Shown here one piece after another: positions 27,115 through 36,336 of a DNA stretch of 64,000 bases. The notes under the pieces are model-generated. The model saw only the letters and a program-made list of their open reading frames with translations. It had not been told where the DNA came from and searched no databases. The stretch comes from Mesorhizobium escarrei (GTDB lineage: Bacteria > Pseudomonadota > Alphaproteobacteria > Rhizobiales > Rhizobiaceae), in contig NZ_CAKXZT010000116.1 of NCBI RefSeq assembly GCF_935825525.1, positions 1 to 64,000 of the forward strand, given 5' to 3'. How positions within the stretch are numbered: position 1 is the first letter of the stretch; each line of letters opens with the position of its first letter. The position numbers and the translations under genes were made by a program.

Positions 27115-27589
27115 CGGTGCTTCCTTCGAATCAGGTTGTCAGCAACCCAACCCTACCGAAAAACATCGATAACCCCCGCTACGCCGCTCGCTCGCTACCG
27201 CGCTGTTGAGGGCGCGCTCGCGAGCGGCTTCTCCACCGTCGAGCTACACCCCGTCCCAGGGCGCGACCCGCAGCACTGCCAGTGCAGATTGGGTCGCGCT
27301 CTTGAGCGGCTTCTTTCAGTTCGTATGCCTGCCATCGATGTACCATCGAAGATGCGGGAGATGGTTTTTTGCATGCTGCGGGAAATCCACCACCTCGTCG
27401 ATCCCGAGAGATGGCATAGCCACTTGCTCTTAGGGGCTCACACCCGGTCTGTTCGGGGGTGTGCGCCGCCAGCAGGGCTTGCTCGGGCGGTCGGATGCAT
27501 ATAGCTCGACCACAGAAGAAGCGGCCGGACCTTCAATCGTCGTCTGCCGCGACTTCCTTCGCAATTTCGTGTTCAACAAGGAACTACCT

Positions 27590-28273
27590 ATGAGGCGGCA
27601 GCCCCGGGCATTCACGGTGGAGATCAGACAGAAGCGCAGTTCTCAAAAACGGAGTCGTTCGATCTGGGGCGATGTCGATCTCACCGCAGCAACGGCCGAA
27701 ACAAGAAGGGAACTCGAGGAGATGGAGTTGCCAAATCGTCGCCTTGTTGACTCAAGCGTCGTAGCGCTTGATGCTGAACACATGCACAAACCGCGAGCGG
27801 AGCATCTCATGGCAAATCCCCTGGACGCAGAACCAGTAACAACTGCAACGCAACCGGCAGCCAAATTGGAGACGCTTGAAAAGAAGAAGGCCAAACGGCC
27901 GCCGAAGGCGAAGGCTGAGCCCAGGCCGGCTGCTCGGAAGAATGCCCCTAGCGCGGCGTCCGAGGCGAAGGAAGCACCAGCAGCGACCGTCCGGGCCGGA
28001 CGTAAGACCTACTCTGAAAAGGAGCGCGCCCAGATGCTCGCCCTGATCCAAAAGTCTATCAGTGGCGGCGACACCCACAAGAGCGCCGTAAAGCAGGCCG
28101 GCATCTCGGAACAGACCTACTATCAATGGAAGAAAGCTTCGCCGCCTGCGCCGGTTGGTGACGATCTGAAGGACCTCGTCGCGCTTGAGGAAGAAAACAA
28201 GCGACTGAAGAGCCTGCTCGCGGATCGCCTGCGCAAGGAGAACGCGGAACTGAAGAGGAAGCTCGGGCTTTAG
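27590..28273 (+). CDS. SyrB-like transcriptional regulator
   Basis: 227-residue protein. The C-terminal 100 residues (RAGRKTYSEKERAQMLALIQ, HKSAVKQAGISEQTYYQWKK, then LEEENKRLKSLLADRLRKEN) form an HTH with a terminal coiled coil, as in S. meliloti SyrB, a repressor acting on the nodD3/syrM circuit. The N-terminus MRRQPRAFTVEIRQKR instead resembles another basic Mesorhizobium protein family, and the middle is Lys/Ala/Pro-rich. It may be a natural two-part protein or a fusion. AAGGA precedes the ATG at 27590. It lies upstream of the nod cluster, on the opposite strand. Confidence 0.65.
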   Translation: MRRQPRAFTVEIRQKRSSQKRSRSIWGDVDLTAATAETRRELEEMELPNRRLVDSSVVALDAEHMHKPRAEHLMANPLDAEPVTTATQPAAKLETLEKKKAKRPPKAKAEPRPAARKNAPSAASEAKEAPAATVRAGRKTYSEKERAQMLALIQKSISGGDTHKSAVKQAGISEQTYYQWKKASPPAPVGDDLKDLVALEEENKRLKSLLADRLRKENAELKRKLGL

Positions 28274-28309
28274 TAACCCTGAATCGCAGATCGGAGCGCC
28301 AGAATTCTT

Positions 28310-28498
28310 GTCCGACGCGCTATCCGAGAGCTCATAGTTTACGCGTCCTATCTGCGCTTCGAACCGCACCAGCTGGTCTCGACGCGGCTGGAAGGCATCA
28401 TCGGCGAAATCCCGCATACGCCGCTCGATCAGGCTGTCGCCGAGGCTCTGAAAGATATCGGCATCGCAACGGTGAACGGCGTTTCCAAAGCCGCCTGA
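28310..28498 (+). other. Unidentified coding remnant
   Basis: One frame without a start codon reads RRAIRELIVYASYLRFEPHQ, then LVSTRLEGIIGEIPHTP and ALKDIGIATVNGVSKAA, ending in TGA at 28496-28498. Its composition is protein-like, but I do not recognise it. It may be the tail of a gene truncated at the SyrB-like end. Confidence 0.3.
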
Positions 28499-28525
28499 AC
28501 GCACCGCCGAAGGGGACGTCTAAGC

Positions 28526-28685
28526 TTAGAGCCGTCCCATCAGCAGCAACAGCAGAACCACCACCAGCACCACACCGACAATGCCTGAAGGTCCGTAGCC
28601 CCAGGAGCGCGAATGCGGCCAGGCGCGGCACCGCGCCGATGAGGACAAGGATCAAGATGATGATGATAATGGTGCTGATCGGCAT
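28526..28685 (-). pseudogene. DUF3309 small membrane protein with a one-base frameshift
   Basis: MPISTIIIIILILVLIGAVP and, in another frame, WPHSRSWGYGPSGIVGVVLV followed by a hydrophobic tail ending MGRL are the two halves of a DUF3309 protein of about 52 residues with two membrane segments. One extra base near 28623-28633 separates them. Either the gene is dead or this is a base error. Function is unknown. Confidence 0.65.
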
Positions 28686-28744
28686 GAGACATTCCCGGCA
28701 TTTGCTTCAGGCCAATGCCCTCGCATTGCCGGGGAAACAATGCA

Positions 28745-28775
28745 AAAGGCCGCCTGGTAGTTCCAGGCGGCCTTT
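28745..28775. terminator. Bidirectional terminator hairpin
   Basis: A perfect 13-bp stem, AAAGGCCGCCTGG with CCAGGCGGCCTTT, has a five-base loop. It lies between the convergent-end side of the RND pump gene (stop at 28799) and the DUF3309 gene, and would end the leftward nod/efflux transcript. The A/T ends of the stem supply short U tracts in either direction. Confidence 0.75.
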
Positions 28776-28798
28776 GCCGGCCGAAACGACAAGCCTGT

Positions 28799-31700
28799 CT
28801 ATTCGGCGGCTTTCGGGAAGGCGATTGCCGGCTCGGTGCCGGTGTCCGCTGTCGGCGTGTCCGACGAGATCTCGCCCTTGCCGCGCCGGAACAGCCGGCT
28901 GAATAAGCCGCGCCGCGCGCCGGGCTTCACCTTGGCCCGGGTGAACACCATCAGCATCGACGGTGTCACCACCAGCGTCAGCACGGTGGCGAAGGACAGG
29001 CCGAAGACGATCGCCGAAGACAGCGAAATCCACCACTGCGTCGACGGCGCGTTGATCGTCGTCTCGTGATGGAAGATTTCCAGCCCAAGGCCGAAGGCGA
29101 TCGGCAGCACGCCAAGGATGGCCGACACTGCCGTCAGCACCACCGGGCGCGCACGCTCGCGGCAGGTCTGCAGCACGGCGTCCATCTTGTCCCAACCCTC
29201 TTCGCGCAGCCGGTCATAGGTGTCGATCAGCACGATGTTGTTGTTCACCACCACGCCGGCAAGCGCGATGACGCCGATGCCTGACATGACGATGCCGAAC
29301 GTCTCGCCTGTTATCAGCAGCCCGAGGAACACGCCGATCGTCGCCATGACCACGCAGGACAGCACCAGCCAGACGCTGGTGAACTTGTTGAACTGCGCTA
29401 ACAGCACCAGGAAGATCAGGAAGATCGCCGCCCCGAAGGCCTTGCTGAGGAAGGCGCTGGCTTCGGCGCTGTCCTCGTTCGAGCCGGCCAGCTTCCAGCG
29501 GATGCCGCTGCCGAGATTCATGTCGGTGACGGCCCGGGTGACCTCCTGCTGCACGGCCGCGACCTGGGCGCCGGCGGCAACGTTGGCCTGGACGACCACG
29601 GTACGCGCGCCGTCGATGCGGTTGAGGATGCCGACCGTCGGTTCGGGCTTGCGCACGACGAAGTTCGAGATCGGCACCGAGCCTTGCGAGGTTTGCACCC
29701 TAAGCTCGTCGAGCGTCGACAGCGTGCGCCGGTCCTCCGGCAAGCGCAGCCGGATGTCGACCGCCTTGTCGGCGCCGGCAGGCCTGTATTCTGAGAGCTT
29801 CAAACCGTTGGTGACAAGCTGCACCACGGTGCCGACCGAGGTCGGGCTGATGCCGTACTGGGCAGCCTTGGCCCGGTCGACCTCGAGCGCCCAGTCGACG
29901 CCGGGCGGCGGCAAGCCGTCGGAAATGTCGATGACGCCGGGCACCTTGGCGATGCGCGCCGCCACCGCACGCGCCTTCTCGTCCAATCCCTTGGGGTCGA
30001 CGGCCGAAAGCCTGATCTGGATCGGCTTGCCGGTCGGCGGGCCCGCTTCCGGAACGCGGACCTCGACATCGACGCCGGGAATGCCCGCCATGACGCCGCG
30101 CAGATCGTTCAGGATATCGTTCGCGGATTTGCGCTCGCGCCAGTCGATGAACTCATAGTTGATGACGCCGACGACGTCTTCAGGCACATCCTGGCCGCCG
30201 CCCTCGGACTTGCCGACGCGTGTATAGACCGACTTCACGCCCGGCCAGCCAAGCAGCCGGTTTTCCGCGGTCTTCGTGGCGGCATCCATTTCGGCGAGCG
30301 AAAGATTGCCGCGGGCGTGCACATAGAGCAGGCCGTAGTCGGGCTCGACATTCGGGAAGAACTCGACGCCGGCGCCGTATTTCGAATAGGCAAAGCCGAC
30401 ACCGAACAAAAGCCCGACGGTGAGCAGAATGACGGTGATGGGAAAGCGAACCGCCTGCTTGACCACCGCCATATACCAGCCGTCGCGGTTGTCGCTCTCG
30501 TGATGCGGCGGCGCCTTGGCGAACAAGGCGCCCAGCGCCGGTGCAAAGACCAGTGCATAGAGCATCGAGGCCGAGAGCGTGACGATCAGCGTGATCGGCA
30601 TGTATTTCATGAAGTCGCCGATGATGCCTGGCCAGAACAGCAGCGGCGAAAAGGCGGCGATGCGCGTCATCGTCGCGGCGATGACCGGACCGGCCATGCG
30701 CTTGGCGGCAAGCGCGAAGGCTTCCTGCTTAGGCATGCCCTCGCTCATCCGCCGTTCGGCGAACTCGGTGACGATGATGGCGTCGTCGACCAGCATGCCG
30801 ACCGCCAGAATGAGGCTGAACAGCACGATCATGTTGATCGTGTAACCCATCATGGCGAGCAGCAGGATGCCGATCAGGAAGGAGGACGGAATGGCGAGGC
30901 CAATGAGCAGCGAGGCGCGGCCCGACAGTGCGTAGAGGATGACGATGAACACCAGGATCACCGCGATCATCACGTGGTTCTGCAGATCGCCGAGCAGCTG
31001 GTTGACGAAGACCGACTTGTCCTGCGTGTAGGTGACGTGCATCCCCTCGGGCATGGTCTTGACGAAGGTATCGGACACCTCCCTCACCTTGGTGAGGGTG
31101 TCGATCAGATTGGCGCCGATGCGCTTCTTCACCTCGATGGCGATGGCCGGCTTCCCGTTGAGGCGCGTCACCGTCTCGGCATCCTTGAAAGTCGAGCGGA
31201 TCGTGGCGATGTCCTTGGCCTGCACCACGGCGTTGGGGCCGGCGACGATCGGCAGCGCCGCGACATCCTCCGGCGTCTCGATCAATGACGGCACCTTGAC
31301 GGCGTATTTGCCCTGCGACCCCTCGATGTTGCCGGCGGCGACAAGACTGTTGGAATCGCCAACCGCTCCGATCAGCTGCTCTAGCTGCAGCCCGTAGGAA
31401 GACAGTTTCATCGGATCGATGACGACTTCGACGAGATCGTCGCGGGCGCCCTGCAGCGAGCCTTCGAGGACGCCGGGCACTTCCTCGATGCGGTCTCGCA
31501 GTTCGCGCGCCGCGGCGGCCAGCACGCGTTCGGGCAATTCGCCGGACAAGGTGACGACCAGCACCGGGAATTCGGAAATGTTGACCTCGGTGACGACGGG
31601 CTCCTCGGCCGCCTGCGGCAGGTCGGCCTTGCCGTCCTGCACCTTGGAGCGCGTATCCTGCAGCGCCGTCGCCAGGTTCGTCTGCGGCTGGAACTCGACC

Positions 31701-31975
31701 AGCACATAGCCGCCGCCCTGGAAGGCGGCCGAGCGCATTTCCTTGAGACCCTTCAGGCTTTTCAGCTTGCTTTCCATCGGCCGCAGCAGAAGGCGCTCGG
31801 AATCCTCCGGCGAAATGCCTTGATAGATCAGGCTGACATACATCATCGGGATCGGAACGTCGGGTTCGGCTTCCTTCGGCGTCGACTGATAGGCGACCCA
31901 GCCTGCAATCAGCAGGAAAACCAGGACCGAGATGGTCAGGCGGGCATTGTTGATTGCGAGTCTGACGATATCCAT
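28799..31975 (-). CDS. RND-superfamily efflux permease (HAE1/NolG-like)
   Basis: 1058-residue inner-membrane pump. It has the RND layout: helix 1 (LTISVLVFLLIAGWVAYQST), a large periplasmic loop, helices 2-6 with AVGMLVDDAIIVTEFAERRM (proton-relay Asp pair), a second loop, and helices 8-12 with GVVVNNNIVLIDTYDRLREE. The partner membrane-fusion protein is encoded 80 bases upstream. Rhizobial NolFG pumps have this gene pair. Substrates can be small lipophiles or a role in Nod-factor export may exist; neither can be read from sequence. No outer-membrane channel gene is nearby. Confidence 0.9.
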   Translation of the reverse strand: MDIVRLAINNARLTISVLVFLLIAGWVAYQSTPKEAEPDVPIPMMYVSLIYQGISPEDSERLLLRPMESKLKSLKGLKEMRSAAFQGGGYVLVEFQPQTNLATALQDTRSKVQDGKADLPQAAEEPVVTEVNISEFPVLVVTLSGELPERVLAAAARELRDRIEEVPGVLEGSLQGARDDLVEVVIDPMKLSSYGLQLEQLIGAVGDSNSLVAAGNIEGSQGKYAVKVPSLIETPEDVAALPIVAGPNAVVQAKDIATIRSTFKDAETVTRLNGKPAIAIEVKKRIGANLIDTLTKVREVSDTFVKTMPEGMHVTYTQDKSVFVNQLLGDLQNHVMIAVILVFIVILYALSGRASLLIGLAIPSSFLIGILLLAMMGYTINMIVLFSLILAVGMLVDDAIIVTEFAERRMSEGMPKQEAFALAAKRMAGPVIAATMTRIAAFSPLLFWPGIIGDFMKYMPITLIVTLSASMLYALVFAPALGALFAKAPPHHESDNRDGWYMAVVKQAVRFPITVILLTVGLLFGVGFAYSKYGAGVEFFPNVEPDYGLLYVHARGNLSLAEMDAATKTAENRLLGWPGVKSVYTRVGKSEGGGQDVPEDVVGVINYEFIDWRERKSANDILNDLRGVMAGIPGVDVEVRVPEAGPPTGKPIQIRLSAVDPKGLDEKARAVAARIAKVPGVIDISDGLPPPGVDWALEVDRAKAAQYGISPTSVGTVVQLVTNGLKLSEYRPAGADKAVDIRLRLPEDRRTLSTLDELRVQTSQGSVPISNFVVRKPEPTVGILNRIDGARTVVVQANVAAGAQVAAVQQEVTRAVTDMNLGSGIRWKLAGSNEDSAEASAFLSKAFGAAIFLIFLVLLAQFNKFTSVWLVLSCVVMATIGVFLGLLITGETFGIVMSGIGVIALAGVVVNNNIVLIDTYDRLREEGWDKMDAVLQTCRERARPVVLTAVSAILGVLPIAFGLGLEIFHHETTINAPSTQWWISLSSAIVFGLSFATVLTLVVTPSMLMVFTRAKVKPGARRGLFSRLFRRGKGEISSDTPTADTGTEPAIAFPKAAE

Positions 31976-32055
31976 GACTTATGCCTGCTGTGCTTGTCGG
32001 GGAGTGGCGAAAGGACTGACGTCGCCAGGCAGAGCCCGGCGCCGGCGCCCCGGCG

Positions 32056-33237
32056 CTACTGCGTCCCGGCGGTCGCCTCGCCCAGCAGCTTCTGAATGGT
32101 CGCCTGGTCGGCCTCGACCGGCTTGACCACTTCGCCTTCCTTCACCAGTTCCTGGCCGGCGACGATGATGCGCGCATCGGCCGGGATGCCGCCGAGCACC
32201 AGGCCGGTCGGCGTGTCGTCGACAAGGTCGATCGGGAAGAACGCGACCTTGTTGTCCTTGCCGACGGCGCGGATGCCGAGATCGCCCTTGTCGCCGAGCG
32301 TCACCACCGAACGCGGCAGCAGCACCGCGTCGGTCGGCAGCGCGCTGAGCTGGATTTCCGCCGTCATGCCGGCCGGCACGGAGCCATCGGCATTGGGGAT
32401 CGCGACCTCGACACGGAAGGTGCGGGTCGCCGACGACGCGTCGCGGCTGATGTAGCGTACGGTGCCTTCCACGGTCTGGCCGCTGACCAGCCGGACATTG
32501 GCCTTGTCACCGATCTTGAGATAGCCGAGGTCGCGCTCGCTGATCTCGCCGCGCGCGATCACCGGATCGAGCTTGATGATGGTCGCTACCTCGCCGCCCT
32601 GCATGACCGAGCTGCCGAGTTCCACCGGCACCCGGTCGATGACGCCGTCGAACGGCGCCTTGACCTCGTTGCGATCGAGTTCGGCCTGCGCGGTATCCAG
32701 CTGAGATTGCGCCTGGGTCAGATTGGAGCGGGCGGTGTCGAGCTGCAGCTTGGGCAGATTGCCGGTCTTGGTGAGCCGCTCGGCGGCATCGAGCTCGGCC
32801 GTGCGCTGCGCCACGAGCTGCTTGGCGTTGTCGACCATCGAGATCTTTTCTTCGGCGGCAAGCATCAGCACGAGGTCACCGGTCTTGACGTGCTGGCCTT
32901 GGCTGACCGGCAGCCTGTCGATGACGCCGGCGACCCGGGTTGCCAGCACCGCGCGTTTGTCGGCCTCGGTCAGCCCGGAAATGCGGATTGCGCGCGCATA
33001 GGTCTTGCGCGGCGGCGTCACCACCGCGACCGTGCGCAGCGGCGCCTTCGGTTCGGCTTGCGCCGTCTTCGGCTTGCTCGCGTCCGGCGCCTTGCCCTGC
33101 TCGACTTCGGCTGCCTTGGCCTTGTTGGCCGCTACGCTGCCGACCGACGAGAATTCGCCTGTCACCATCCACGCCGCGAAACCAATAAGCACAACAATGG
33201 CTGCAAGCTTGTGAAACCTGATTTTAGGCATCGTCAT
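32056..33237 (-). CDS. RND efflux membrane-fusion (adaptor) protein, NolF-like
   Basis: 393-residue periplasmic adaptor. An N-terminal membrane segment (KLAAIVVLIGFAAWMVTGEF) anchors it. A Lys/Ala/Pro-rich linker follows, then the split lipoyl domain (GVIDRLPVSQGQHVKTGDLV and VKAPFDGVIDRVPVELGSSV) around an alpha-hairpin, then beta-barrel and membrane-proximal domains. It couples the RND pump to an outer-membrane channel. It lies 150 bases downstream of nodH without a nod box of its own, so it may belong to the nodABCIJH transcript. Confidence 0.9.
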   Translation of the reverse strand: MTMPKIRFHKLAAIVVLIGFAAWMVTGEFSSVGSVAANKAKAAEVEQGKAPDASKPKTAQAEPKAPLRTVAVVTPPRKTYARAIRISGLTEADKRAVLATRVAGVIDRLPVSQGQHVKTGDLVLMLAAEEKISMVDNAKQLVAQRTAELDAAERLTKTGNLPKLQLDTARSNLTQAQSQLDTAQAELDRNEVKAPFDGVIDRVPVELGSSVMQGGEVATIIKLDPVIARGEISERDLGYLKIGDKANVRLVSGQTVEGTVRYISRDASSATRTFRVEVAIPNADGSVPAGMTAEIQLSALPTDAVLLPRSVVTLGDKGDLGIRAVGKDNKVAFFPIDLVDDTPTGLVLGGIPADARIIVAGQELVKEGEVVKPVEADQATIQKLLGEATAGTQ

Positions 33238-33386
33238 TTTTCCACTGCGGGTTCACCTCTGTATGAGGGAAGCGGTCCTCGTTGATGCCGGAGAGGAGAA
33301 GCCAGCCTAGGTGAAGCAGCAGTTGCGCGACCACGATCAGATGGCACAGAAGCTTGGCTTCGAGCGTGAACCGAGAACGGCGCCAG

Positions 33387-34124
33387 TCATAGACCACCGA
33401 CGTCAAAGAAGCGGGCGTAAGGTCCATCCGCGAAGTGGAGCTGCAACTCATCAAAATTCTGCACCGTCTGGTCTAGCGCTCGCGTTTCCTGGCGCTGAAG
33501 GGTGGCGCGATCAGATAGCTCAATGGCCGGAGCGCCCAGGAAATCCCAAACCTTTCCCAGGCAAGCAGCGGGTTCGTGAAGGAGGCTCTCGTATTCGACT
33601 ACAAGCAGGTGGCTCGGCGTGAAGGAGTGCTCGATGCGAGCGTGGAAATCGTCCGCGGCTTTGAAGTAAGCCTCGCAGTCAGCGATTGACAATCTGACGC
33701 GCGGCGGCCGAGCGGCGTCCGAACTGAATTTCAGCCACTGGCCGCTTTGCCTTGCCTGTGCAAAGGACCGTAGCGATTCCAATATGTTTCGGGTTACGAG
33801 GATGACCTTGAGTGCTGGCCAACGAGTCAGTTCAGCAAAAAAAGCTGGGCGATCGTGAAATTGGGGTTCATTGATCTTGCAGCCGATATGCGTCACGTTC
33901 CTGTAGTCTGGCGTGGGATAGCGCAAATAGGCTTGTTCGAGGAGCTCACGATCGGTGCGTAGCAGGCGGTCCTTCCCGGGCCAATTGGTATCATACTCAT
34001 TGAGCAACTCACCGTTGCTTAGTACGGTCGGATGCTCATTTAGCAATTCCTCCAGATAGTGTGTGCCAGTCCTTGGCATGGCAAGGATAACAAAAGGCTG
34101 AGGTGTCGGCGTGCGGTGTGTCAT
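33387..34124 (-). CDS. nodH: Nod-factor sulfotransferase
   Basis: 245-residue NodH. It is close in wording and length to the S. meliloti protein: FVILAMPRTGTHYLEELLNE (PAPS 5'-phosphosulfate loop), GELLNEYDTNWPGKDRLL, THIGCKINEPQFHDRPAFFA, LVTRNILESLRSFAQARQSG (3'-phosphate site) and ADGPYARFFD. It moves sulfate from PAPS to the reducing-end glucosamine of lipochitooligosaccharides, a key host-range mark. It is downstream of nodJ by 274 bases, which carry no nod box. The nodPQ genes that make PAPS are not in the window. Confidence 0.92.
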   Translation of the reverse strand: MTHRTPTPQPFVILAMPRTGTHYLEELLNEHPTVLSNGELLNEYDTNWPGKDRLLRTDRELLEQAYLRYPTPDYRNVTHIGCKINEPQFHDRPAFFAELTRWPALKVILVTRNILESLRSFAQARQSGQWLKFSSDAARPPRVRLSIADCEAYFKAADDFHARIEHSFTPSHLLVVEYESLLHEPAACLGKVWDFLGAPAIELSDRATLQRQETRALDQTVQNFDELQLHFADGPYARFFDVGGL

Positions 34125-34398
34125 TGCTATGTGTTTCCAGCTAGTAGTGGTCGCGAGGGTTTAGGGCAGACCAGGGCACAACAAGCTCGGCTGCTATGTC
34201 TTGAACGGGGACTCGATTCGCCCTCATGCAACCGGACCGCTCCTAGACTTTTCGCGGCCGACATCGGCGGATGCTTGCGGCAATGGCTAAGTGGCGGCTT
34301 CGCTTTAGTGTTGCTGTGCCACGCAGCTTGGCTCCAGCTCTGATGGTAACCAGTTCGCGATCCATCGAGGCCTCCTTCCCGGGCCGTCGTCAGCAGCG

Positions 34399-35190
34399 TC
34401 AACGCATCAGGCGTCGACGAAACAGCGCAGCAGAGAGGAAAAACGGCAATACCGCATACATACAAAGTGCGCCGATATGCAGCCCGACGTTGTCTGCCGC
34501 GTGGCCAAGCATTACCGGACGGATCAGGTCGATAGAGTTCGCCAGCGGCGAGAAGGCCGCCAGGCGCTGAAAGGCGCCTGGCAGCTGGCCGACTGGAAAG
34601 ACCGCGCCAGACAGGAACAGCATGGGTGTGATGACGAGCGTCTGATAGAATATAAAATAGTGGTAGCTGGGCGCGAGCGCGATGACGACCATTGCCAGGC
34701 TGGCAAAGGCGAAGCCGGTGAGAGCGACGACCGGCAGCACATAGGGGACGGACGTCCACGCCGCATAGCCCAGGGTGGCAGCAACAATGGTAATTGCCGT
34801 GCCGGCCAGAAAGGCCTTGGTGGCTGCCCATGCCAATTCACCGAGAACGATGTCGCCCAGGGTAAGTTGTGTATGCAGGATTGCTTCCCAGGTGCCCAGG
34901 TCGCGCATGCGACTGAAAACCGCGTATATTGTTTCGAAGGTCGATGCGGTCATCGCGCCTGTCGCGACCATCCCGGCTGCCAAGAAGGCAATGTACGAGG
35001 CGCCTTCAACCCGACCTACCATTAGTCCAAGACCAGTACCGAGCCCGAAAAGGTAAATCATCGGATCGGCAAGAGTACCGAGAAGCGACGCAAATGCGAC
35101 CTTCTTCCACGCCAGATAGTTGCGGCGCCACACCGCAATCCAGTTCCACGCGTTGGCGGGCAGTGCCGCCGCAAGACCTTCACGCATCAT
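34399..35190 (-). CDS. nodJ: Nod-factor export ABC permease
   Basis: 263-residue ABC-2-type permease with six predicted membrane helices (for example [40 protein letters not shown] and [20 protein letters not shown]). With NodI it exports lipochitooligosaccharides across the inner membrane. Two ATGs stand in tandem immediately after the nodI stop (TGAATGATG), so the pair is translationally coupled. Part of the leftward nodABCIJH operon. Confidence 0.93.
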   Translation of the reverse strand: MMREGLAAALPANAWNWIAVWRRNYLAWKKVAFASLLGTLADPMIYLFGLGTGLGLMVGRVEGASYIAFLAAGMVATGAMTASTFETIYAVFSRMRDLGTWEAILHTQLTLGDIVLGELAWAATKAFLAGTAITIVAATLGYAAWTSVPYVLPVVALTGFAFASLAMVVIALAPSYHYFIFYQTLVITPMLFLSGAVFPVGQLPGAFQRLAAFSPLANSIDLIRPVMLGHAADNVGLHIGALCMYAVLPFFLSAALFRRRLMR

Positions 35191-36105
35191 TCACTTCTCC
35201 ATCTCGCGTCCGGTTAGCCGCAAGAAGACGTCCTCCAGACTTGGTGGGCGCTCCAAAATCCGCAGACCCGCGCGCCCGCGAAGCTGGACACGCACCTGCT
35301 CTGGATCGGGCGCATAGCAAAAGAGTGTCTCGCCGCTTACCTCAATGCGCTGAACGTACGGCTTAATCAGCGAAGTCAGCTCCTGCGGATTCCCGCCAAA
35401 GATCTCGATCACATTGCATCCAATATGTTCGTCTATCAGAGCATGAGGGCTGCCCTCGGCAATCTTGCGTCCCCGCTCCAGTACACACAGCCGATCGCAT
35501 AGCCGCTCAGCCTCTTCCATGAAGTGGGTAGTCAAAATAATCGTCTTTCCGCTCGCCAGCAGAAAACGCAGCCGCTCCCAGATCAGGTGGCGGGCGTGCG
35601 GGTCGAGGCCGGTAGTCGGCTCGTCCATTATAAGGAGCTGGGGGTCGTTGATCAGCGCGCGTGCCAACGTTAGACGCCGCTTCATGCCGCCTGATAGCTG
35701 GCCGACGCGTGCGTCCGCCTTGCTCTCAAGGCGGGCAAACTCGAGGAGAGATGGAACGACCCGTTGAATCTCCCGTGTACTCATGCCGAAGTACCGCCCG
35801 AACACCACCAGGTTCTCGCGGACCGTGAATTCCAGGTCCAGGTTGTCGAACTGCGGAACGACGCCTATGCCCTTGCGGGCCAAGCGACTTCGAGCCGGCA
35901 CCGGCACTCCGAGCACTGTGATCTTACCCGAGTCAGGCCGGGTCATGCCGAGGAGCATGCGCGCAATCGTGCTCTTGCCTGCACCGTTCGGCCCCAGCAG
36001 GCCGAAGCACTCTCCCGTACCCACGGCGAATGACAACCCGTTCACAACGAGCTTGCTGCCAAATGACTTGGTTACGTCGTTAAGGTCGACTGCTACATTG
36101 GACAT
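35191..36105 (-). CDS. nodI: Nod-factor export ABC ATPase
   Basis: 304-residue ATPase. Walker A is [19 protein letters not shown], the signature [16 protein letters not shown] and Walker [21 protein letters not shown], followed by the H-loop [15 protein letters not shown]. The C-terminal extension from about residue 225 is typical of NodI. It works with NodJ. A 231-base spacer without a nod box or gene separates it from nodC, longer than in most nod operons. Confidence 0.94.
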   Translation of the reverse strand: MSNVAVDLNDVTKSFGSKLVVNGLSFAVGTGECFGLLGPNGAGKSTIARMLLGMTRPDSGKITVLGVPVPARSRLARKGIGVVPQFDNLDLEFTVRENLVVFGRYFGMSTREIQRVVPSLLEFARLESKADARVGQLSGGMKRRLTLARALINDPQLLIMDEPTTGLDPHARHLIWERLRFLLASGKTIILTTHFMEEAERLCDRLCVLERGRKIAEGSPHALIDEHIGCNVIEIFGGNPQELTSLIKPYVQRIEVSGETLFCYAPDPEQVRVQLRGRAGLRILERPPSLEDVFLRLTGREMEK

Positions 36106-36336
36106 GCGTCTATCTCAGGCTGAAACAGGCCAATCGGCCGGCCGGCTGCCTACGTTCGAGGTTCTGGTCCAGAGCAGCCGTATCTGTGCTGGTCCTTTGG
36201 GAAATGACAGCGGAGAAACGCGTGTCGCTCCCGTGCAAAAAAGGGTCGAAAGCCTACGATCGCATTCGGCTGGTTCCCGTTCCGATCGTTGATGCATGCC
36301 TAAGCTCTCGACGTATTGGCAACGAAAGTTATTCGG

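Noticed and set aside
29066..31397. Long open frames opposite the RND pump gene
   Set aside because: They are antisense shadows produced by high GC and third-position bias; they have no ribosome sites or family motifs.
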